Of a stretch of 64,000 bases of DNA, positions 11,779-22,165 are shown piece after piece. Below the pieces are notes generated by a model. The model saw nothing but the letters and a program-made list of their open reading frames with translations. It ran no database searches and was not told where the DNA came from. Made by a program: the position numbers and the translations under genes. Within the stretch, counting starts at the first letter, position 1, and every line of letters starts with the position of its first letter. Origin of the DNA: Solanum dulcamara (Eukaryota; Streptophyta; Magnoliopsida; Solanales; Solanaceae); NCBI RefSeq assembly GCF_947179165.1, contig NC_077238.1, positions 36,569,793 to 36,633,792 of the forward strand, read 5' to 3'.

Positions 11779-13980
11779 TGTAAAGGCCCTAGTCGTAACA
11801 CGATTATCAAAACAATGAAGGAATCCAACCAAGCCTTTTGACATATCATAAAACATGTATAAGGTAAAGTAAATATGGAAATATCATAAGATAGTCCAAA
11901 CCATGATTCAAAAATAAGAATGTAAGCCAACTACATAGACTCAAAACATTTGTCCAACTAATGCCTCTAATCATGAACATGGATGGGAGTTAAGATATGT
12001 CCCTAGTTTACTCTCTAAAAAAAATATAAAAAAAAGTCTTTGGAAGAAGAAACAACTAATCAACCGCCCTCAATGGATGAGGACTCTCCAAGACTTTGCC
12101 ATAGGAACTCAACTAGCCACGTGTGTGGGTATGATCCTCAACCTCAACTCATACATTATGAGATAATATAGGCAACAATATGCATAAGTACATATGACTA
12201 TACTAAGCATACGGGCATGACATGTAATATAAATCATAAGATGGAGTGATCAAGAATATACAAGATAGAGAGGATAAGTAAAACTATGAGGAAAGTCATA
12301 AGGATCAAAGCATTTAAGACACGTAGTTGAAGATCATAACTTAATAATCAAATACATAAGTGGGACAGAAACCATAACCGACAATAATACCATGCGAGCT
12401 ATAAAATGGAATCATGTTATCTCTCCATACAATGACAAAAAAGGGAATCTACTTGCCAAGGTAGACTCTACCTCGCAAGGCACATTATGTACATACGCTA
12501 TATGTGGATCTACTAGCTAAGCCATAAGGAAACATACAACAGTATGTAGTTTAAGATACATGAGGATGCTACTATGGATTTTGATAGGCCCCCCACCTCA
12601 ACTCCACTCTATGCTAAGTCAAATTCCACGGAATTCGTAACATAGAAAAAATACTTAGCATATATCATAACTTGTTGATAAACTTCATAATTAATAAAAT
12701 AGCTCAATTCATAACATAATTGCAATATGAGTATTGACCTTTTGTCATTATAAATCATACTGGCATAATTCATATTGTTATGCCTTAGGTCACCACATGA
12801 GGTCCTAAGTCACATTTCTTCATAACTTGCATGAAATTCATATATTGAATATATTTATAATTCATGATCATAATTCATACTTGAATTTATAGAAAAATTT
12901 ATATACACAATCAATTTGATTGAAAACCCATAAAAATACCTTTAAAATATTGAACTCCATAATCATAATTCATATAATTTATCATAGAAAATAAATTCAT
13001 TCATGGGCATTCATAATTTAACTTGAAATCTTGTAATTTATGTAGAAACGTACTTATTATGATCATTAATAAATATTTAAAATGAAATTGACATAGCCCA
13101 CCAAAATTCATTAAAATTGGAGTTTAAAGGTAATGAGATTTTATAAATAAACTTTAGACTCCATGAGTGAAAGGAACTCACAAATTAATACACACATCCC
13201 ATGATTAAAATTGGACTTGAATTTGAGAAAGGAGACTTGATCTTGAAGAAACCCTAATCAATACCTTTGAACTCTTGAGGAACCTTGGGAGAGAAGTCTT
13301 GAATTTGTTTGGGGAAATAATGAGGGAATAAAAGAGTTTTAGGATACAATTCGTAATGAATCTAATCCTTAAAAACGTCCATATACATTATTAGATTGTA
13401 GAGAAAATACCAAAACTACCCGTAATTAAAATTCAAATCGGGCAACTCTATGACAAGGTCTAAGAATCGTAAAAGCAGTGATGAGTCATAGTAATGACTC
13501 ATCCTGCAGGCCCTGAGAAACACCTAAGAAAAACAAGTCTCTGAACTTTTGTTATTAGTCAGGTATACAACTTACCCTAGAGTCTACGATCGTAAGGTCA
13601 CTTGTCCTGCAGATCTGAGAAATTACCCATTTACTGAGCCTTTGATGTTTTCATACGACTCATTTTGATGAGTTGTCATATCCTCTACGAATCAAACTAT
13701 TAAGTCGTAGAGTGGATTTTGAGGATGACCCCTGCAGGTCATCAGACCTTGCCACGATGACTTATTTCTATGAGTCATCATTTTCTTTACAAGTCGTCAA
13801 GTGACTCATCACCCTCACTTTTGCCTTAGTAAATTTTAAAACCCTGAACTCATGTATACAACTCATTTTTACGACTCGTATAATTCTGTATGAGTCGTAG
13901 ACCAGCTCATAGACTTGGGGTCAGTAGACTTTTCTTGAGATTTTCTATTCGCTTGAATTTTCATCTTAAGGGGTTTTTCA
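11779..13980 (-). repeat. E1 5' LTR
   Basis: This is a 2.2-kb LTR running from TGTAAAGGCCCTAGTCG (11779) to AAGGGGTTTTTCA (13980). On the minus strand it would read TGAAAAACCCC...CTTTACA. Its left edge adjoins a perfect primer binding site. The 3' LTR partner is the 882-1229 fragment. The end near 13440-13930 (U3 on the minus strand, upstream of the expected promoter) is packed with TGACTCA/TGAGTCA-like words. Confidence 0.85.
13480..13503. promoter_or_regulatory. 10-bp hairpin made of two TGA(G/C)TCA words in LTR U3
   Basis: GATGAGTCAT (13480-13489) and ATGACTCATC (13494-13503) form a perfect 10-bp inverted repeat with a 4-nt loop. The core heptamers TGAGTCA and TGACTCA are GCN4/AP-1-type bZIP sites by established knowledge. 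Whether a plant factor binds here is inference. Similar pairs sit at 35648-35669 and 55625-55645. Confidence 0.5.
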
Positions 13981-14652
13981 GGTACTAATTCACATCCTAA
14001 TGAATACATAACATAGTAATCATGCTTAACATATATCACGAAACTTTGTACATATGTTTAACATTCATAGAGTAGCTCATTTTCATAACATACTTGTAAT
14101 GCGTGTATTAGCCTTTCAACATTACAATATCATACCTACATGATTCATATCATGATGTTCCTTGGTCACCAACATAGGACCCTAAGTCACCTTTTCCATA
14201 ACTTACATAAAATCCATAATTTGATCATAATTGAAATCCATATTCATAATTCATACTTAAAATTAAGGTAAAAACTTGAATGCATAGTCAGTTTGATTGA
14301 AAACCATGAGAGTAGTATTGAAAACAATCATGATCATAACATTATTATAAACCCATTGACAATTCATGAAAATAACCTATATTAGATAGGTAATTTAATA
14401 AAATATCAAAGAACTCATCATAAAAACGAAAACCCAATGTATAGTTATTGAAATTAAGGCTTTTGAATTAGAATTCATTAAAATAATTTGAGAAAAATCT
14501 TGGACTCCAGGGGTGGAAGAGCCCATCGATGAATCCATACATACCATGATTAAAATTGAAATTGAATATGAGAAAACAGACTTGAATTTGAAGAAACCCT
14601 AACCAAAGGTTGGTGAATATAATGAACTATTGAGGAACCTTGGGAGAGAAGT
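13981..14652 (-). repeat. Truncated LTR slice next to E1
   Basis: This is non-coding sequence closely resembling 12610-13300 (inside the E1 5' LTR) and 63060-63760 (the last LTR): 'aatacataacatagtaat', 'aaaaccttgaatgc' style words and the 'gaagaaaccctaaccaaa' end. It is part of an LTR of that family into which E1 inserted (its 'ggtac' at 13981 aligns with 'ggtgc' at 63079). It ends where E2 begins. Confidence 0.65.
14648..14652. repeat. E2 target-site duplication GAAGT, left copy
   Basis: GAAGT directly before the E2 LTR edge TGTCATGACCC is repeated exactly at 25177-25181 after the other LTR edge. Confidence 0.85.
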
Positions 14653-17600
14653 TGTCATGACCCAACCCAATAGGCCGCGACTGGGGCCGACCTAGACCCC
14701 CCATATACATATTTATCAGTTGTGGTCATATTGAATTATAAACATGCAATGCATATAAATCAAGTGTAGTCAAACCGGACTACAACAATATGATACGTAC
14801 ATGAGAACCCCTATGGATCATAACATTTCATATATCTGTAGCCTCTTTCATTTGTATCATAACATGAAAGGTTATGCAAGCCAATAAGGCTGTCATAACA
14901 TAACAACCCGTACAATATATCATATAGACCTAGCTGAACCAAACTGACATATACACCCTACATATACATATCTGCAGACCTCTAATAATATTAATGACAA
15001 CATATAGCGGGACAGGGCCCCCGTCATACCCCTAAATAACAAAACAATACTACCCATCAACGACCAGTGCCAACAACTAGGCTCCGATACAATGGAACCT
15101 CTTCCAGCTGAGCTGAGCGGAATCCTTAGCTGACGGACTCCAAAACCTGTATTTGTACCTGCAGGCATGAAATGCATCCCCCTAAAGAAAGGGGGTCAGT
15201 ACGACATATGTATAACTATGTAACACGTAACATAATACCACATGAAGTATATCCGAAATAAATAAGTAGGGGAACAAATTATCAAATTAGAAGCATGTAC
15301 CTGTACTCTGTGAATTATAAAAGCATGTATGCTCACATCATACCATATAGCCAGCCCTTTTAGGGGTCTGGTGAATCATATCTGTAAAACCATCATGGCC
15401 CCAGTGCCATCACCTCCTTATTACAACACATCATCATAAATATATATACGTACCCAACCTTCTAGTGAGAGGCTTAGTGGATAATGCAGTAAATTATGCA
15501 TGATAACGTACCTAGCCTGGAACTTAGTGAAAGAAGGGTTACAGTATACACGAGTAGAGTAGTGAGTAACAATATGCAATTTAAATCATTATCAGAGACT
15601 CAACAAAATAAGAAAGTTAAGCTTTTGTTTGAGGACCCGAGTAACAGTGTAGTCCTCTCAAGTGTCCTCTAAATGCCATTATGGGCTGTCTCAAAAGTAA
15701 TCTCGGGGAGCCTAGACATGTATTAACATAGGGAAAAACCATTTATGGAATCAAAAACACTTAGTCTCGTATAGTTTTTAAGACTTGGAGCCTGTACATT
15801 TGGTACCTCTTTAACATATAGAAGTTTCCAGGGAAATAGTTCAACTACTATCAGAGTTCGATATTCAAAAGTAAATAGGACATGTTATGAATGGAGTTAC
15901 TCCAGAGCTCACATCATATTTAACTTACATCTAAGACATGCCAGAAAAGAAAGAGAGTAAACTCTATATAGTCTGTACTTTACTTCAGGTGGTCATTATA
16001 TACATATCTCGTACCCGACCCATCCTGGGGCTCAGTGAACAACTATGGCATCATAATCTTATTTTCATACCATGTACATATCAAGAGAAAGGAAATATAG
16101 TTTCCCATACACTACTCTTTAGCACGAAGAAGCCTTAACAGGCAATGCTCAATTCTTGTAGGGGTGTCAACACCTAACTGTAGTTAGGGATTATGGGGCG
16201 TACCTAGAGTTATGGGAATGGAATTATCCCCATATTCCACATACAATTCACTTAAGTCTAAGACTTGCCAAAAGGAAAGAAAGATAGCTGTATGTTCTTA
16301 TACCAAAACATGCCGAGAGAAAGCTTTACATACCTCGTACAAGTTACTCTTTGTCATGTTCACCTCGTCATCCTTTGAACCTATTCAACATGGAAGTAAT
16401 ATGAATATCAACCACTCTGTACTTTCCAGCACCTTCAGTTGCACATTAGTATTCATGGAATCTATTTCCTTGTTTGTTTTCTCGACTAGTCCTTTAATTA
16501 GTTAAGGCGTTAACGAAAATTGGGCAGCACCTCCCCTATAACTTGCCCTATCCAAATTTTCAATCACACCCCTAATAACTACAAACAACCAACAAAAACA
16601 ACCTGCAACATATATACAAGCAATTTACACCAACATTACACAATACAAACCCCAAATAACTCACTTAAAACTATCAAAACATGAATTCTGAACAACTTAC
16701 TGTCTTGCATTGTCGCTTCATTTCGAAGGGGTAATTGAGGGAAACAGGATTTATGTCTTCCATGAAAGTTATAAATTTTGTAAAAAAGGATATGCCCAAA
16801 ATACCAACAGCAGTCCGTGTAAGATTTCCAAAACCAAAATCTGGGCACTACCTCCTCTATACTTCATCACCCTTTTTCGAGAGGATAAAAGCAAAACTAG
16901 ATTTTAAAGGCTAAATGAAAGTTATATATCTATGAAATACATTTCCAAAACATATTTGAATCACTCGAAACAAAGCCTTACACAAGAAGTTATACCAATA
17001 TTACTAATAACAGTCCCTTCCAAAAATGGGTTTGTTAACTAGTTCTTAACACTTTCTCTCTTTGTTCTTTCAACGTCTTCTCAAGTTCCAAGCTAAAGAA
17101 TTAATTCCGTAGATATCGTAAGATACATATATACATATCCATGTGGTTGATAAACACCGTAGATAATTAATTCACTGAGGAAAAATAGAGAACTTACCTT
17201 GAATCCTTCAAAACGTGGCTGTCTTTCTCTTCTTCCTTTTTCACGCTTTTCTCTCTATATTCTTGGCTGATTTTTGGTTAAGAAATGTTGTATTTAGTCA
17301 TCAACATATATATCCACCTTTTTAGAAGGTTCCATTTGGCATCCCCTTAGGGGTGACATATGGCAGCCCCCTAGGATGCCACCTAGGCTCATGCGGCCTA
17401 TCACACGCCACCACGTGGCAGCGGGGTCCACCCCCAAGCTGGTAGGTGAGTCACCTACTTGATTTTCACCTACGTACTTGTCACCTGCTTGTTTCGCTTT
17501 CGTATGTTCAAAAACTAGTTTGTTTTTTGCACCCTCTTGTAGGTTCGCCATCTTGTCTCATTTCAAGAGCCTATGTAATCTGTGCTTCGCAAGCTTTATA

Positions 17601-17854
17601 TATCCTTAAGTAGTGTAGGTATGTAAAACTTCTAAGTTAGTAACTGACGTAGGTAAATCGAGTTCTACTACTCATTTCTTGGCTTCCAACTCTTTTCGAA
17701 TTATCCTGACTCTATTTCCAACCTTCTCTACTACGGGGTATCACATCCTCCCCTCCTTAGAGTTATTTGATTGTGTCTGGACAGTGGGGATCTCATGGAC
17801 ACTTTCCATAAGAGTAGAAACACGTCTCAAGGTTGAAAAGTGTGGGATGTAACA
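14653..17854 (-). repeat. E2 3' LTR
   Basis: This is a direct repeat of 22166-25176. Long stretches align at roughly nine bases in ten by eye (for example 14755-14885 against 22262-22393). It carries a ~207-bp block (16769-16975) absent from the other LTR, and three copies of a 15-bp unit (17450-17494) where the other has five. The open frames inside (14920-15177, 16212-16505 and others) are not conserved as proteins and are not called. Confidence 0.9.
17450..17494. repeat. 15-bp tandem repeat, three copies
   Basis: Three copies of a 15-mer of the form gtcacctNcttgNtt. The same place in the other E2 LTR (24741-24815) has five copies. Confidence 0.8.
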
Positions 17855-17875
17855 TCCTTCCCCCTTTAGAACATT
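17855..17875 (-). other. E2 polypurine tract
   Basis: On the minus strand TTCTAAAGGGGGAAGGA directly precedes the TGTTACATCCC start of the 3' LTR, the position and composition of the plus-strand primer. Confidence 0.8.
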
Positions 17876-18009
17876 CATCCCCAAATGTTAAACAAAATCT
17901 CGCTTAGAATTTTATACAGAGTATAGGGAGGTTCTTTGCTATTGTCATAATACATACTCCCACCTAAGTGATTAATATACAAAATTAGTAGTTGGAGTTA
18001 CCTATAGAC

Positions 18010-18387
18010 ATCGGGAATAGGTGCTAATACTTGTGTTTTATGTTTTCTTTAGCTTCCCAAGTCATCCTCCTTCTGGTTTTTGTTTTGTCACAATATTTTG
18101 ATGGAAGTCACTTCCTTATTCACAACCTTCTAATTTGCCATTCTAAGGTGGTTATAGGCTGTTCCTTGTAGGATTCCATTTCGTGGACATCATGTATGGG
18201 ACCCATTCTGGGTAGATTGCCAGTATTTTGGGAAGTATCTATATAGACGTACTGGGTGGATAATTTCATAATCAGGTGGTAAGCTCAACTTACCAGCAAC
18301 CTTTCCCACCTTATGAGCAACTTGACAAGATCTAATGTATTTTGAGTTAAGTTTCCTTTTCTGGGTGACCTTGTTATAAATATCCAA
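18010..18387 (-). pseudogene. E2 integrase C-terminus and chromodomain remnant
   Basis: The minus-strand frame at 18190-18387 reads KLNSKYIRSCQVAHKVGKVA and then KLSLPPDYEIIHPVRLYRYF. This lines up with the integrase tail of E1, E3 and E4 (KLSPRYIGPY...VGKVAYELxLP...IHPVFH). Beyond it, at 18030-18180, a second frame gives LRMAN, VVNKEVTSIKIL and QNKNQKEDDLGS with stops between, matching the chromodomain pattern LRNKEVxSVKVLWRNxxVExATWE. Several stops and frameshifts exclude function. This shows that E2 is a degraded gypsy element and not a non-coding LARD. Confidence 0.72.
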
Positions 18388-18479
18388 TCATCAATTTGAA
18401 CTTTGTGTGTCACTGTCGATTATCTGTATATTATTTCTGCCGACTCTGGGTTGTTAGTCGATAGTTTTCTTAATCATGT

Positions 18480-18800
18480 TGGGATTTTTAGCTTATTCTT
18501 TTTAGCATCGACCCATTCAATAGAGGGCGTACACGTCTTGATCTACCAGTCTTGTACAGGGCTATTGGGATACTGGAGTAGTAATTATTATTGTAGGCAA
18601 CTTGATAAGTGATGGACAATCATCCCAGATATCTTTGAAGTTAACAACACCAACTCATGACATATCTTCTAGTGTTTAAATGGTACACTTTAACCTGTTC
18701 ATCAGGTTTGAGGGTAAAGTAGTGTACGAAGACTTATGTGTCTTCACAGTTTCTTCGTAGACTGATTCTCTGTAGTTAACTATAACTTGGGCTCCCTCAT
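18480..18800 (-). pseudogene. E2 integrase core remnant
   Basis: Minus-strand translation in changing frames gives HYFTLKPDEQVKVYHLNTRR (compare the family pattern FHPQTDGQxERTIQTLE) and then WDDCPSLIKLPT and YNNNYYSSIP (compare WDDHLPLVEFAYNNSYHSSI). The order is right for the last third of the catalytic core. Frames shift several times and catalytic residues cannot be assigned with confidence. Confidence 0.6.
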
Positions 18801-19330
18801 CTAGGATAATAGCTATGGGGACTCCGTAAGGTCCTACCACTCTTTCACCCTATAATTTTACACCTTCTCGGCTGAGTAGGTATTCTTTGATTGAAGGAGC
18901 ATGGGCTAATATTGTTAATCCACAGGTAACATTCCCTCTAGAGTCATCTGGCGCTGGAGTGCAAAGTGAGACATGTAGCCCTGGTCATATTGTAGGATTT
19001 TTGACCTCGTGTATTACTTTCTGTATTCCGTAAATTACATCAACTGGTACCCTAACCTTTTTGGTTTTGCTTTTTTCTGCCCTAAGAGTTGGCTGCCAAG
19101 TGGTGTCGAAATTCTCTCGCCCATTGTCCCATATATCCATTCTATGGTTTGCCTCTCATTAACTGGTACTATGTTGAAGAACTGTGGCATTTGAGTGCGT
19201 CGTCAGTTAGCAATTAGCTAATCCTTCTTGTCTTGCTTAAATCCATGTAACACTACCCTCAACGTAATTTATAGTACTCTAAGAATATAATCTCATGTTG
19301 TTTCTCCGCCGCTAGTTTAGATTCTTCCAT

Positions 19331-19450
19331 CTCGCATGACCATACCCGCACTATCGCACTAAATTCTACCAGAATTTAGAAGTTAAGCGTGCTTGGACGA
19401 GAGTAATATTGGGATGGGTCACCTATTTGGGAAGTCCTCATGTCGCGTTT
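19331..19450 (+). pseudogene. 5S rRNA-like sequence inside E2
   Basis: A 120-base stretch follows plant 5S rRNA from end to end: 'accataccNgcacta', 'gaagttaagcgtgcttgg', 'cgagagtaNtattNgg', 'atgggtNacct' and 'gggaagtcctc'. The best-kept parts are the internal promoter words: A box (aagttaagcgtgcttggac), intermediate element (gatgggtcacc) and C box (ggaagtcctcatgt). The loop near 19360-19378 is changed most. It is opposite in strand to E2 and lies upstream of the integrase remnant, where coding sequence is expected, so it looks like an inserted 5S-derived element and not part of a 5S array. It is a pseudogene or a promoter relic; no second unit or T-run terminator is seen. Confidence 0.82.
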
Positions 19451-21644
19451 TATGGTAATCCTTGCAATAATGTGCGGGGCACTCAACTTAACCCAAAATT
19501 TATCTTAGCGTCTTCTCACTAGTGTTTATGTGTTGCCTTGCCCTTTCCTCTGTTATCTTGCAACTGGTATAGGGGTAGATCTTTAGTTCCACTACGACCA
19601 TGTCCCTTTTTGGTCATTTTGGTTTAACTCCTCCTATTGTATTCCCCTCTTTTTGTACGCACCCATTCATTGGGGTTGGCTACTGAGTAACTCTAAAGTT
19701 CGTTCATATAATGACCTTTAGAGCCACTTTGAGTTCTATCTATCATTAGCTGGCATAGTTTTAAAGGAATTTGACATATAAGCTTGCCAATCCTATAGTA
19801 ACTAGCTAGTCTCATCCTTCTTATTTAAACCATTTCACAATTTTTCCTTACCCCCGCTTGTAACCTTCTTAACACATTCTCGTGTCATTCTTTACCTTAA
19901 TAAGAATATGAGAGAGTGCAAGAAATACCTTGTCGCATATCTTTCTATTTCCTTATTTACTCCTTGCTCATCTTATCTCCTACCATAGGAGTCTTACTAT
20001 TTATTTTCCTTGGTTATTTATCTATCACAATATCATTTGCGACAAACTCCACAGCCAACATTTGGCTTTTGACCCAGCATGGTGTCATTATCCTTCGTAG
20101 TGTCTCTTGAGTTATTCGATATCCTTCTATTGCTATACCCTTTTGTTTTTATACGTACCTATCTTCTAGCATTAAGTCATTTAAGGTCTTGTTGAAACCT
20201 TCTTAACACTGCCTTACATTACATTCCGACTTTCAGTCCATTATCGGTGACCACCAGACCTTCCTAACTTAGTTCAGTCCGGGTTCTTATTGAAACTTAA
20301 ACATTCCTCTCAAATATGTTATCCTATCAATTTCCTTCACCTTACCTTTGCAAGTTTTTCATTGACTTCCCCCCCTTTAGAGGGTACCTGTACTTTTATC
20401 TGCTTGTACCTTGCTTCATGTCTTTCTGGCCAGTCTCCATTTTGTCCAATCTCTTTCCCTAATCTACTGTGTAATGCATCATGTCCCCGTCTTTCTATTT
20501 ATTTCGTAACCTGGTTATCCGCATACAGAATCTTGGCTAAATTATGAAATGACGAGAACTTTCCATGTATAGTGTGACATCTCATTTATTAATCTGTACT
20601 CAAGTAAGGGGGATCGTGGAATACTCGTCTAAGGCCATATTTTACCTATCTTCAGCAAAATTTAACTAGTACTTATAGTCGTTCCAATTTCACTTAGGCG
20701 GTTCTAGTATTCCGATGATAACTATTCAAGGTTCTTTTGGAATAGTAGATTTACCCCAACCTATATCCTTTATTCCTTGGGTGAATGTAGTTTACACCAA
20801 TTATTCCTTAAGTTTGTCGTCCTTGTCTTTTAAGGGTTCCATTATTTTCGGGGCAATGTTGTGTACACGTGTCATTCCTTTATACCTTATGCCCCTTGCC
20901 CTTAATGTGTACCTAATATAGGTTGTGAACTTAGTCCACCTACCGAGTGCGCCTTACCAGCGGTCTTACTTTATCCCTGTATTGTTGTACTACACCTTTA
21001 AACTCATACTTACTTATCCCCCTTTTAGTTCATACTCATATTCAATTCATAACATCACTCTGGGGTGCTTCTGTTAGCACTTAATTTTCCAATTAGTCAA
21101 TGGAGAACTATAAACTGTTATCGTAAACCATTTTCCAACCATTGTTAGAAGAAACAAGAACCGCTTAAACATCACAGTACTTCCCTTTTAATACTTGACC
21201 TACCTAGTCTCTTTCTGAGTTTTCCTCGAGTTATGAACCACTTATCAAATTTACAATTAGGAATTGGGGGCTTGGTATTTTCAAAAAGAGTGAATCTCAA
21301 TTACTGGACATCTTACCTTTCAACCTAAGCTTCTATTTTTTGTCTACAGCATAATTACGGCTGGAGATACTGTGGTCCGAACTGTACTGCTCAGACAGAC
21401 TTTTGTTTCTCTAAAATAAAATTCTCCAATTAGGAATGGTGCCCCTTGTTGATGACCTGAAGAGTACCTCCTACATCTTTAATTAAACACAATAGGGGTA
21501 CTTGATATCCACTTCCAAGACATTTTATAAAGCTATGTTTCATTCCTCTTTCTTGTCTTGGAAAAATTTTGGCAGAGTTTCCTCTATATTTCTTACTTAT
21601 CCCAAAACCTACACCCAGAAAATACCAACAATGCCTCATAGAGC

Positions 21645-21679
<35 letters not shown>

Positions 21680-22149
21680 TAATATCTCATAGCCACACAA
21701 GGCTTTCAATATCATATCATATCGTAGCCACACAAGGCTTTCAACGTTAATAATTATATAAAAATATTGGACTTACCTCATATGTCCAGCTTCAAACTGC
21801 ATTTGTTGCACTTCCTGTCTACTTTCCTTTCGTTTTTCAACTTTACATTTCAATATTACTTCAATACCTTACCCAACAGATATCTTCTGTGACTTTACTT
21901 TACTTACTTGCGTGCTTCATAACTTTCCATGTCGTCACTTACTTCCTTCTGTTGATGTCATCCTTCTGTTAAGATCTAAGGTTAGTATAAGTAATTATCC
22001 TATGACTAGGATCTATAGCAAGATATTAGATGTAAAAGAAAGGTAACTTATTAAATGCCCTATAGCTTCTTATTTATGGATGTGGCACACAACACATCGA
22101 TAACCAAGACTCTACTAGAAATGGTCTGTAGATAATCTAAGGACGAACT
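19451..22149 (-). other. Unrecognised E2 interior
   Basis: By position this should hold RNase H, RT, protease, gag and the leader of E2, but I cannot read any of their motifs in any frame. It is either decayed beyond reading by eye or replaced by other sequence. A dinucleotide (TA)n run occurs near 21649-21676. The C-run stretch near 20370 and 'actcaagtaaggggg' near 20593 are not explained. Confidence 0.5.
21649..21676. repeat. (AT)n microsatellite
   Basis: About 28 bases of uninterrupted AT dinucleotides. The YIYIYIY open frames across it on both strands are artefacts of this repeat. Confidence 0.9.
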
Positions 22150-22161
22150 GCTCTGATACCA
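22150..22161 (-). other. E2 primer binding site (initiator tRNA-Met)
   Basis: GCTCTGATACCA on the plus strand (TGGTATCAGAGC on the minus strand) lies 4 bp from the LTR edge at 22166, a perfect 12-base initiator-Met primer site. Confidence 0.92.
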
Positions 22162-22165
22162 CTTC

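Noticed and set aside
16212..16505. Conserved ORF present in both E2 LTRs (also 23737-24024)
   Set aside because: The two frames look alike only because the LTRs are copies; changes between them fall without regard to codon position, and it lies in LTR sequence.
19246..19580. A Cassandra LTR with TG start at 19246 around the 5S-like sequence
   Set aside because: A TG start exists, but no matching CA end with a repeated ATCCA flank could be found by eye; kept only as a hypothesis.
21430..21750. Open frames with YIYIYIYIY on both strands
   Set aside because: They are translations of an (AT)n microsatellite.
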